64,000 nt of DNA from Chitinophagales bacterium. Its GTDB lineage: Bacteria > Bacteroidota > Bacteroidia > Chitinophagales > CAIOSU01. Under the pieces are notes generated by a model. It did not search any database, was not told the DNA's origin, and worked only from the letters and a program-made list of their open reading frames with translations. A program made the position numbers and the translations under genes. Below are positions 46,407 to 56,500 of the stretch, piece by piece (position 1 is the first letter of the stretch; each line of letters opens with the position of its first letter). The stretch is taken from assembly GCA_018401955.1 (NCBI GenBank), contig JAGYJT010000001.1, positions 1 through 64,000 of the forward strand. The letters run 5' to 3'.

Positions 46407-49400
46407 ATGGAGGCTGCCGTAATGAGAGTCCTATTAATACTATCCGTGTTGGGCATACTATCTGCCCCAAATATTTGCAAGGCCCAGCAAACTACCGTTT
46501 TTAAAGACCCTTGGGCCATTTACAACGAGGCGATTCAATTCTTCGATCAGCAGAATTACGAATCGGCACAGCGCTTGTTCCGCGATTACAACAATTTTAA
46601 GGTAACGGCTTATGACGTGCCCAATGGTACCGCCCGCAGCCATGCCCAGTTTATGATTGCGCTTTGTGCCGTTGAGCTTTTTCAACCCGATGCGGAAAAG
46701 TTACTGCTTGATTTTATATACAGTACCCCATACGAGAATCCCGATAAGCGAATGGCTTATTACCACTTGGGTCGTTATTACTTTAGGGAGCGCAATTATA
46801 AGGATGCCATTGAGTATTTCAAAAAAATTGACACAGGCGATTTGAGCCGTGCCGAAATGGACGAGTACCGCTTTATGATGGCCTATGCTTACTTTTTCAA
46901 TAAAGATTTTGAGAAAGCATATCCCTTGTTTAAGCAAACCAAGAACGTAAACAACAAGTACTTTTACGCGAGCAACTACTACCACGGCTATATTGCTTTT
47001 ACCAAAGGCGATGTAGACCAAGCGCTGGAAAGCTTTGAAAAAATAAAGGATAGTAAAACTTACGAAAAAATCATCCCATTTTATATTGCTCAAATACGTT
47101 TCAAAAAGGGACAATATAAAGAGGTGGTGCAATACCTAACCCCAATAATTGGCGATGAAAAACTAAGTAATCATGCAGAGCTTAACCTTACCCTAGGGCA
47201 AAGCCACTTTGAGCAAGAAAACTACCCCAATGCCATTAAGTATATGGAGGTATATGCTGAAAAAACAAGAAGCCTTCAAAAAAGTGAGTTGTACCAATTG
47301 GGCTATGCTTATTATCAAACTGGCGACTGCAAAAATGCCATAACCAACCTTACACAGCTTGCCGACCTAAAAGATACGGTTGGCCAAAATGCTCTTTATC
47401 TGTTAGGAGATTGCTACCTTAAATCTGGCAACAAACTCAATGCCCGTAGTGCTTTCCAAAAAGCAGGCTCGTTTGATTTTGATCCTGTAATTACCGAGAA
47501 CTCGCGCTTTAATTATGGTAAGCTTAGCTATGAGGCTGGGCTTGATAACGAAGCGGTGGTAGCGCTCGAAGGATTTATCAAAGAATACCCAAAATCAAAA
47601 TATGGTAACGAAGCTAAATCGCTGCTATCCATTTTATTGGTTTCATCAAGTGATTATGAGAAGGCCTTAAAAATTATAGAGGGCATAGCTGACAAATCAC
47701 CGCAGGTAAAGAAGGCATATCAAGTGGTTGCCTTCAACCGTGGGGTACAGCTATATAACCAGCTGCAATACGATGCAGCGCTAGAGCACTTTGACGTTTC
47801 GCTACAAAACCCCATTATACCTAAGTTTAAGGCAATGGCATACTACTGGAAAGGTGAGGCCTATTTTGCCAAAGGCGAATATCAAAAATCGGGATGGCAA
47901 TATGCCAACTTCAACGGCATTGCGGGCGTATCTGATATTGAAAACCAGGAGTGGTACACCATTAATGGTAACTACGGCTTAGGCTATGCTTTCCTTAAGC
48001 AAGAGCGTTACCGCGATGCTACCCTATACTTTGAAAAAGCCATTACCGACGCTCGAAAAAGCAAAAACAACGAAATACAGAAACGCATACTGCCCGATGC
48101 CATTTTGCGCAATGGCGATAGCTACTACCTGGTAAAAGACTATACCAAAGCCCTTGGCAACTACGATGAGATATACAGCACAGGTGCTAATGGTAAAGAT
48201 TATGCTATGTTTCAAAAAGGCATGATACAAGGCTTGCTTGGCAATAACGATGGTAAAATAAACTCATTATTGGAGTTGCAGAAACAATTTCCTAACTCAT
48301 TGTATGCTGATGATGCTTTGTTTGAAGCGGCCAATACCAGTTTTGAGCAGCAGAAAAACGCTACAGCTATTACCTACTATCAAAAACTGCAAAAGGAGTA
48401 CCCCAATACACAATATAAAGTAGAGAGCTACTTAAAGCTGGGCTTGATTTACTTTAACGAAAAAAACTACAACAAATCGGTAGCTAGCTACGAGAAGGTA
48501 TTGGAGCTGGCCCCAAATACCAACAAAGCCAAAGAGGCCTTTGCCGGCATACAAGAAGTTGCTATTGCCACGGGCGATAAAAGCATTGTACTCAATACCA
48601 TGAAAAAATACAACGTGCATGTTGATGAGGCCGATGAACTGAACTACCGTATTGCCGAAAACCAATTTATCAACAAAAACTATGCGCAGGCCATCAAGCT
48701 ATTCAATGAATATTTAATCGGTTTTTCTAAAGGTGCATATGCCCTTAACGCACATTACTACCGTGGTGATAGCTACATAGAAACCGATAAGTATCTTGAG
48801 GCATTGCCCGATTATGAAGCGGTAATAGATATGGCGCCCAACCACTTTATGGAGCCTGCCTTAGCCAAAGCATCATGGATAGCATTTTATAAAGCTAAAG
48901 ACTATGAGCGCTCGTATAAACTATACAAGTTGCTGCTTGAAAACACACAGGATAAGGATAACGTTTTTGCGGCCAACTTAGGCTTGATGCGAAGCACTTT
49001 TACCCTCAATAAGTACAGTGAAACTGAGAGCTACGCCAATTTTATCATTAACTCAACCCAAGCCAGCCCACAAGAAGTGTTTGAGGCCAATTATTATGTA
49101 GGCAAGGTAGCCTTTGCCAATAAAGATTATGTAAAAGCCGAAACGCAGTTTAAGAAAATTGAAGCAACCGATAACCTTGAAGGTACCGATGCTAAGTATC
49201 TACTTGCTAAAATATTGTACCTAAACAATAGCTACGATAAGAGTATTGACAAGGCCTATGAGGTGATAAACAAACGCGGTGGCTATCATGAAATCGTAAT
49301 TAAAAGCTACCTGTTGTTGGCTGACAATTACTTTAAGAAGGGTAACAACTTTCAAGCAAAGGCAACCCTACAGAGTATAATTGACAACTACGCGCCTGAA

Positions 49401-49547
49401 GACGAATACAAAGAAGAGGCACGTACCAAATTGCAAATGATAATTGATGCTGAGGCAGGTACCAACAAGTTGGCACCTGATACTGAGGATGATGGCGGAC
49501 CATTAGAACCCGACCCATCAGGAACTATTGATTTGAACCAACCTTAA
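46407..49547 (+). CDS. Large tetratricopeptide (TPR) repeat protein
   Basis: Many TPR/Sel1-like repeats, e.g. 'YHLGRYYFRERNYKDAIEYFKKI', 'YYWKGEAYFAKGEYQKSGWQYANF'; signal peptide. Confidence 0.92.
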   Translation: MEAAVMRVLLILSVLGILSAPNICKAQQTTVFKDPWAIYNEAIQFFDQQNYESAQRLFRDYNNFKVTAYDVPNGTARSHAQFMIALCAVELFQPDAEKLLLDFIYSTPYENPDKRMAYYHLGRYYFRERNYKDAIEYFKKIDTGDLSRAEMDEYRFMMAYAYFFNKDFEKAYPLFKQTKNVNNKYFYASNYYHGYIAFTKGDVDQALESFEKIKDSKTYEKIIPFYIAQIRFKKGQYKEVVQYLTPIIGDEKLSNHAELNLTLGQSHFEQENYPNAIKYMEVYAEKTRSLQKSELYQLGYAYYQTGDCKNAITNLTQLADLKDTVGQNALYLLGDCYLKSGNKLNARSAFQKAGSFDFDPVITENSRFNYGKLSYEAGLDNEAVVALEGFIKEYPKSKYGNEAKSLLSILLVSSSDYEKALKIIEGIADKSPQVKKAYQVVAFNRGVQLYNQLQYDAALEHFDVSLQNPIIPKFKAMAYYWKGEAYFAKGEYQKSGWQYANFNGIAGVSDIENQEWYTINGNYGLGYAFLKQERYRDATLYFEKAITDARKSKNNEIQKRILPDAILRNGDSYYLVKDYTKALGNYDEIYSTGANGKDYAMFQKGMIQGLLGNNDGKINSLLELQKQFPNSLYADDALFEAANTSFEQQKNATAITYYQKLQKEYPNTQYKVESYLKLGLIYFNEKNYNKSVASYEKVLELAPNTNKAKEAFAGIQEVAIATGDKSIVLNTMKKYNVHVDEADELNYRIAENQFINKNYAQAIKLFNEYLIGFSKGAYALNAHYYRGDSYIETDKYLEALPDYEAVIDMAPNHFMEPALAKASWIAFYKAKDYERSYKLYKLLLENTQDKDNVFAANLGLMRSTFTLNKYSETESYANFIINSTQASPQEVFEANYYVGKVAFANKDYVKAETQFKKIEATDNLEGTDAKYLLAKILYLNNSYDKSIDKAYEVINKRGGYHEIVIKSYLLLADNYFKKGNNFQAKATLQSIIDNYAPEDEYKEEARTKLQMIIDAEAGTNKLAPDTEDDGGPLEPDPSGTIDLNQP

Positions 49548-49558
49548 GTACCTTAACC

Positions 49559-51214
49559 ATGAAGACACTATATAAAAGCATATTAGTTGCCTTAGCTGGG
49601 TTGGTTTTCAATCCGCTAATGGCGCAAACCGGCGGTCCTAAAGACTCTATCGGCTCGCAATCGGTAGTGGTATTTTCTGACCAAACACCTGTGGTAGAAG
49701 ATGCTGACAAGTTGAACTACCCGGCTGAAATACCCGCCTATGAGCGCGAAACAACCGTACCCAAATACGAGGTGCCCAATAGGCAAGTAGCAGTTACCTA
49801 CGAGCCAGTAACCATTCGCCCGATGGGTATATCCAAAGAAAAGCCGCTTGATTTCCCCAGCAGTTTTATAAAACTGGGTTTTGGCACGCAGTTGAGCCCA
49901 TTTTTTGAAGCCATGCACAATGGAAGAAAAATGGTAAAGAACGAAGAGAAAATGAGCTACGGCGTTTACCTTAAGCACCATTCTGCATACGGTAGCAAAT
50001 TAGATTTTCAAGACTTTAGTGAGAACCGTGCCGCACTATTGGGTAGTGTATTTTTAGGTGCCGTGCGCGTTAATGCCAAGCTAGAGTACCGCCGTGATGC
50101 TCGCTTCTATTATGGCTTAAATGCAGCTGACTCTCTAGACCTAAAGAAAAAAGATGTAAGGCAGGTGTTCAATATGTTTAATGCCACCATTGAGTTGCTC
50201 AACACCAAAATCAACAAATCTCATTTTGACCACAGCACTTTGTTAAACTTTTACCACTTTAGCGATAGGTTTGGCCAAAGTGAATTTGGTATTATAGCCT
50301 CTGCAAAGCTTCAAAAGTCGTTTAAAGAGAAGCACTTTGTAGTACTTCGTTTGGATGAGGATTTCACGGGCTTTAAGAGCGATACCTACACCCGTAACCG
50401 AAACCTGTTCATGTTCCGTCCATTTTATGAGTATAATGACCTTACCTGGAAGATAAGCGGTGGCGTTGGTTTTGCTTATGAGGATAAAACATTCCACGTA
50501 TTACCACAATTGGGTTTTGAAAGACCCTTATTTAAAGAGTACTTGGTAATGTACAACGGTTGGAAAATGGAGCTACGCCGCCTAGGCTACCGCGAGCTGG
50601 CTGGCGCTAACCCTTGGATAATGGCCAATAACTTTGAGTTGAAGCATACCCGCTACGAAGAACGATTGATTGGAGGCTTTAAGGGCACAGCGGGCAAGTT
50701 TAGCTATGATGCAAGTGTGCGCCAAATAGTACTGCGCAGGGCACCATTGTTTATTAATGATGCTACCGACCCGAGCAAATTTGATGTGCTATATGCCCGA
50801 GGCCGCCTAAACATTATGAAACCAATGGCCGAGCTTGCTTATCGTGTAAACAGTAACCTCGATTTTACCTTGTTTGGCGAATACAATATGTATGAGGTAG
50901 AGATAGAAGAGCACGCCTGGCACATGCCTCGTTGGTATGCCAGTTTCACTACGCGCTTAAAAGTAGGCGATAAGTTGTTTTTAAATGCAAAGATTTATGC
51001 CATTGATGGGGTATACACCAAGCTAGCTGATGGCAGTGCATTAAAGTTAAAAGGTACCGTAGATATTAACTTGGGTGCTACCTATAAGTTCAACAAAAAC
51101 TTCTCGGCTTTTGCCAACCTCAACAATATTGCATCATTTAAGTACCAACAATATTATCTATATCCGGCCTATGGGTTTAATTGTATGGCGGGGATAATAT
51201 TTACTTATAACTAA
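49559..51214 (+). CDS. Outer-membrane beta-barrel (TonB-receptor-like) protein
   Basis: Signal peptide; alternating aromatic beta strands; C-term 'YYLYPAYGFNCMAGIIFTYN'; 11 bp downstream of the TPR gene. Confidence 0.75.
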   Translation: MKTLYKSILVALAGLVFNPLMAQTGGPKDSIGSQSVVVFSDQTPVVEDADKLNYPAEIPAYERETTVPKYEVPNRQVAVTYEPVTIRPMGISKEKPLDFPSSFIKLGFGTQLSPFFEAMHNGRKMVKNEEKMSYGVYLKHHSAYGSKLDFQDFSENRAALLGSVFLGAVRVNAKLEYRRDARFYYGLNAADSLDLKKKDVRQVFNMFNATIELLNTKINKSHFDHSTLLNFYHFSDRFGQSEFGIIASAKLQKSFKEKHFVVLRLDEDFTGFKSDTYTRNRNLFMFRPFYEYNDLTWKISGGVGFAYEDKTFHVLPQLGFERPLFKEYLVMYNGWKMELRRLGYRELAGANPWIMANNFELKHTRYEERLIGGFKGTAGKFSYDASVRQIVLRRAPLFINDATDPSKFDVLYARGRLNIMKPMAELAYRVNSNLDFTLFGEYNMYEVEIEEHAWHMPRWYASFTTRLKVGDKLFLNAKIYAIDGVYTKLADGSALKLKGTVDINLGATYKFNKNFSAFANLNNIASFKYQQYYLYPAYGFNCMAGIIFTYN

Positions 51215-51215
51215 G

Positions 51216-51361
51216 GCAATTTGAAAATGTGCCAATTTGAAAATTTGAAAATTGATTGAACACTATCTTTAAGCTACTGTGTTCTGCCTCAAACGAATGA
51301 AGCTAATTTGGGTTATCATTTCGTTTTTAGGCACATTTTCAAATTTTCAAATTAACACATT
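51216..51361. repeat. Inverted pair of AATTTGAAAA-word extragenic arrays
   Basis: Left: caatttgaaaatgtgccaatttgaaaatttgaaaattg (51218-51255); right: ggcacattttcaaattttcaaattaacacattg (51330-51362), reverse complementary words. Confidence 0.75.
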
Positions 51362-51451
51362 GCGTAATTAACACCCTTGCTGCTTCTCTATTTTTATCGT
51401 AAATTGCATAGTTTCGGCTCATAAGTGGCCTGTAAACTTTATTGTACTGCC

Positions 51452-52522
51452 ATGGAAATTAACCGTTACATTAAAGACCTGTTGCTTGAGCACGATTGTG
51501 TAGTAATACCCGGCTTGGGTGGCTTTATTGGTAGCGCTGCACGAGCAGAAGTGCTGAGCATAACCAAAACCATTAATCCGCCCGGTAAACGCATTAGCTT
51601 TAACGGGCAACTACAGCGCAACGATGGCTTGCTAATGCACCACATTGCTTATGTAGAGGGCATTAGCTATGATGCAGCAGAGCAAGGTGTGCAAGAGTTT
51701 GTAAAAGCCTGTAAAAAACGTTTGGAGCAGAACGGTTTAATTATTTTTCCTGAAGTGGGTAAATTAACCGTAGATGTGGAAGGCACTATCAGTTTTTACC
51801 CAACACCAGGCAGAAACCTGTTACAAGAGTCTTTCGGTTTAAAGCCCGTACATTATCGCCAAACTTTTGATACCGTGACACAAGCTAAAGTAGAAACCAC
51901 GCCAGTAAGCACGCCACTTCAGCCCGCTCGTTCTGAGCACGGCAAATCCAGAAGGTTTATTACTACTTACGGGGTATCTATTGCTGCAATGCTTGCCATT
52001 GTAATATTTATTGCGCAAGGCGTATATTTTGAGCCATTGGCACTCGAAAATTTCGGTTTCTTTAAGCCAGAGTCGGTATTCACATCTAATACAGAATCAC
52101 CCAATACGGTACAAACCAATATCGATGCTGAGCCCATAGCTGCCGGCAGCCTTGAGGTGAGCGGAACACTTGAAAATGTTGCCGAAACTAGCAATACCGA
52201 AACTACCCCACCAGCGATTGAGAACAATGAGCCTACCGATGTTGCCACAAACAACTCAGTAGCGCCTCATATAACTGAGATAAGCACAAGTGATGTTGCT
52301 GCTGGCTATTATATAGTGCTGGGTGCTTATTCATCAAAGCGTAATGCCAACAATTTTATTAAAGAGCACAATCACCTTGCTGGTTTAGTTACCATCCCAT
52401 CTAATGGACTTTTGCGGGTTGCCATGCCTGCTGGCACAACTGCTGGTGGTGCTTACCAATTGCTAGAAAAGCAAAGGCAGCAAGAAAATCCTGCTGCCTG
52501 GCTAGTGTATAACAACCTATAA
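51452..52522 (+). CDS. CCDC81-like HU-domain protein with TM and C-terminal SPOR domain
   Basis: 'INRYIKDLLLEHDCVVIPGLGGFIGSAARAE...RISFNGQLQRNDGLLMHHIAYVEGISYDAAEQGVQEFVK'; TM 'GVSIAAMLAIVIFIAQGVYF'; 'GYYIVLGAYSSKRNANNFIKEHN' SPOR. ATG at 51452 preferred. Confidence 0.9.
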   Translation: MEINRYIKDLLLEHDCVVIPGLGGFIGSAARAEVLSITKTINPPGKRISFNGQLQRNDGLLMHHIAYVEGISYDAAEQGVQEFVKACKKRLEQNGLIIFPEVGKLTVDVEGTISFYPTPGRNLLQESFGLKPVHYRQTFDTVTQAKVETTPVSTPLQPARSEHGKSRRFITTYGVSIAAMLAIVIFIAQGVYFEPLALENFGFFKPESVFTSNTESPNTVQTNIDAEPIAAGSLEVSGTLENVAETSNTETTPPAIENNEPTDVATNNSVAPHITEISTSDVAAGYYIVLGAYSSKRNANNFIKEHNHLAGLVTIPSNGLLRVAMPAGTTAGGAYQLLEKQRQQENPAAWLVYNNL

Positions 52523-52554
52523 TTCCCCTATTTTCCCGGAAGCCCGGAAAATCT

Positions 52555-53574
52555 TTACAATACCGGGCAATAATCGGTACGGCTTTTCTTGTTTTTAAGC
52601 TGGCCTGCATATATCAACGATATTTCAGGGCCACCATTCAATTTAGTTGCTTTGGTAAGTTTGCTTACGTTAAGGTCATAGCTAAAACCTATGTTAAATC
52701 CGCCGATATCAAATCGTGTAGCCAAAATCAAGGCATCCTTCAACCGGTAGTATCCACCAACATAAAACGAGGTAGTATTACTTGGTATTGAGGAGGTGCG
52801 GAATTTTACCAAGCTACCAAAATTCAACTGGTTATGCGGCCCTTGGTTTAAGTACATAAAGCTCGGTAGCAAGTGCACCATACGAGTAAGCTTAAAGTAT
52901 GCACCACCATGTATGGTGGCCTTCATGTAAAGCTTCTCTGTACGATCATCTAGAAATGATAGGTTTGGTTGGTTAACGTGAGTAACCGCCAAACCAGCAT
53001 AAAAGTTGGTATTCTTATTAGCGGTGTAACTCCATAACATACCTGCGCCTACATCAGCATAAATTCTCCTGTTATTAGCAAAGTTTTCGCCAGTTGGGTT
53101 ATTAGGGTCAAACCCTTGGTCGCCAAATTGGCTATCGGTAGTTACTTTCGAAAAATCGATACTGCGCTGTCCAAATCCACCAACAAGGCCGGTGGTAAGG
53201 GTTTGTGTACCTTTATTGTTGAGCAGTACCGTGTAGGTAAGGTGCAAGTTTACTTGCGTAGTACTAAAACTTAAATCACCAGCTCTGTCGTTAAAAAACG
53301 ATATACCCACACCACCGTAATTAGATTTTCTTGTTCTTTTAAGCACTGCCATGTCTGCCGAGGCTGCTACGGTATTAAACTTACCTAAGCCTGCCCACTG
53401 CGAGCGGTATGTAGCCGCCACACGATAGTCTCCACCATTTACACCAGCAAAGGCTGGGTTTAGAAACAAAGGTTGTTGATTATACTGGGAAAAATGAATA
53501 TCCTGTGCCTGTACCTTAAAAAAGGCAAGACAAAAAATGACTACCACCACTGGGCTCCACACACATCTCTTCAT
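52555..53574 (-). CDS. PorP/SprF family T9SS membrane protein
   Basis: 'QDIHFSQYNQQPLFLNPAFAGVNGGDYRVAATYRSQWAGLGKFNT'. Confidence 0.96.
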   Translation of the reverse strand: MKRCVWSPVVVVIFCLAFFKVQAQDIHFSQYNQQPLFLNPAFAGVNGGDYRVAATYRSQWAGLGKFNTVAASADMAVLKRTRKSNYGGVGISFFNDRAGDLSFSTTQVNLHLTYTVLLNNKGTQTLTTGLVGGFGQRSIDFSKVTTDSQFGDQGFDPNNPTGENFANNRRIYADVGAGMLWSYTANKNTNFYAGLAVTHVNQPNLSFLDDRTEKLYMKATIHGGAYFKLTRMVHLLPSFMYLNQGPHNQLNFGSLVKFRTSSIPSNTTSFYVGGYYRLKDALILATRFDIGGFNIGFSYDLNVSKLTKATKLNGGPEISLIYAGQLKNKKSRTDYCPVL

Positions 53575-53580
53575 AGTCGG

Positions 53581-56500
53581 TCAATTTATTATCGTCACAT
53601 TGCCCGTTTTAGTAATTATCGAACCACTAAAACATTCGGCCTCGACGATATATACGTAAACACCAGAATTAAGTTGCTTTCCTTTTGAATTATTACCATC
53701 CCAACCTATCGCAGGATCGTTGGTTTCGAAAACCAAATCGCCCCACCTATCGAATATACGGAATACGACCAAACCTTTCAAGCCCTGCAGCCTAGCAAAC
53801 GCCTTATCGTTTACCCCATCTCCATTAGGGGTAAATCCGTTGCCCACAAATATTTGATCTTCGCTGCATTTTTCTACCACCCTCACCAGTACGGTCTTGG
53901 TATTTATACAGCCCAAGCTATCAATTACCGTAACTGTGTAGGTGGTTGTACTGTCAGGCATGGCCCATGGCGATGCACAACTGGTGCAAGTTAACCCAGC
54001 AGCTGGTTCCCAAAATATGGTATCGTACAATCCAGTGGAGTTATCCAAAAATGCCGAATCGCCTTTCAGTATCTCAAAATCGCCAGCAACGCCCAGCTCT
54101 GGCGTAGGGTTAACGGCAACCACTACCCTAGCCGTATCAAATGGGCAAACACCGTAAGTAATGTTGGCCACATAAGTAGTACTCACTTGTGGAGATACTG
54201 TTGGGGTAAAGCTATTAGCATCATCAATATCAATAGCTGGTGTCCAATAAATGGTATCTCCGCCCACTGCTGTAAGCTGTATAGCATCACCAAAACAGAT
54301 AATCGTATCGGGCCCCGCTTCGGGCTCAGCTGGGTGGTCAACCCTTGCTATTTGCTGCAACGTATCAGTGCAACCAATCACATCCGTTAAGATAAGCGTA
54401 ACAGTATAATTGCCCGAGTCAGGATAGGTGTAATTAGGGCTGCGCACCAATGAGGTATCACCAGGTGGCGTATCCCCAAAATCCCAAAACCAATTTACGA
54501 TGGGCAAGTCACTTGTAGCACTTAAATCAACAATGTCCGTTCTGTCGCCAAGGCAAACACGCTCAACCCGGTAATCAGTAAAAAACTGATTGACCACTAC
54601 CCTAACTGAATCGGTGCGATTACAGCTATTACCATCAACGGTATATACCTCGTAAGTAGTGGTTTGCGCAGGTGTGGCTATGGGTGTTGATGAGTTAGGG
54701 TCATCTAGGCCTATTGTAGGCGACCATACATATGCTATGCCCGACCCTATTGCGCTTAGCTGCACGGTATCGCCTACACAAATTGCGGTATCAGGGTACG
54801 GACTAACAGTTAGAGACGGCAGTGGATTAACAATAACATGAATACTATCTACGGTAAAACACCCGAAAATATCAGTCGTAACAAGCTGGTAGGTTATGGT
54901 ATCCAGCGGCACGCTATATGGCCTTGCTATAGTTGAATCGCTTAAATAAGTGCCTGGTGTCCAATCATATATTGCGTAACTGGTATCACCCATTAACTGC
55001 AGGGTATCAAAAATACAAATGCGCACCGTATCAGGGTTAGCTAGGCCATTAGGGTTGGGGTATACATTAATTTCTTGAAAAGCCGTATCAAAACACCCGT
55101 TGCCGTCAGTTACCTGTAAGGATGCAATATATTGGCCAGTATCTCCATAAAAATAAGGCGGTGGATTTTGAATATTGCTGGTATCACTGGTTGAGTCTAT
55201 TACCCCAAAATCCCAAAACCAAGCGCTGATAGGTGCATCACCGGCAATTGATTGATCAGTATAGGTTACCGTTAACACTTCGCAACCTATGGTATCAGAG
55301 GCATCAAAGGCTGCCGTGGGCCTGCTCCAAACAAATATCTGCTTAGTAATGCTACCTACGCACCCAAAATTGTTATACGCGGTTAAAGTGACGTTTCGCA
55401 AGCCAGAAACCAAGAAACTATGTACTGGGTTTTGGTTTGTATCAATAGGCGATGTATCATCAAAATCCCACTCCCATGCCACAATTGGCTTGCCGGCCAA
55501 GGTAAACGATGTATCTGTAAACTGAACCGGTGCGTTTTGGCAAACAGTATCCAAATCAGCAAAAAATCCTGCAACAACACTGTCAACCACAATAGTATCA
55601 TCATAGCTAAGCACATACTGGCAAACAGGTACTTGTGTATCAATAAGTATTACGGCGGGTTGATAGAAACCCGCTTGAGTATAAAGATGACAAATGGTGT
55701 CATCCCCGTTTATGTAAGGGGTGTTATCGCCAAAAAACCATATTCGGTTTGCGGCCGAACCATCAGTATTGGCATCAAAGCATACATTAAGCGGAGAACA
55801 ACCAGTATCGGGTTCTGCTGTTATGGTGCCGGCTACACCACCAATATTAATATAGTCTGGATAACAGATACTATCTTGGCAACCATTGGCAAATACTACT
55901 TTGAGGCACACTGTAAAGCTACCTGCCGTATTGTATATGTAAGAAGGTTGAAACAAGGTAGAAAAACTACCATCACCAAAGCTCCATAATACACTTTGCA
56001 CCTGAACGGTATCAAAACTGGCAAAATTGTTAAAGTTAACTAGGTGTGGCGGGCAAAATCTAAAGGTATCGTTGGCTAAAAAGCGCAGTTCGGGTACATC
56101 TATGTTCACTACCGATGGCTTAGTAATAGAATCAGTGCAGCCCCAAAGTGGATCGGTAATAGTCATACTTACTGTATAACTACCTGTATCACTATACGTG
56201 TGGGTAGGGCTCCTAAGCACCGATGTATCGCTGTTTAGCCCTGTTTCGCCAAAATCCCAAAAATAACTGGTGCCAGTTGTATTACCTGTTGATGTATTAG
56301 TAAACTGGACAGGTTGCCCAACGCAAAACAGGTTAAAATTCGAGTTAAAATCAGCTATTACCTGCCTTACCCGTATATAATCTGGCCTGGTAAAGGTTGA
56401 TGTGCAGCCAGCCTGATTTGTTACTGTGAGCGTAACATCAAAGGCACCAACTGCCGTATATTGATGGGTAGGGTTTTGTACTGTTGAAGTAGGCGGCTGC

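Noticed and set aside
55420-55989. Plus-strand ORF of 189 aa
   Set aside because: Antisense to the giant PKD gene; it reflects codon usage of the real gene.
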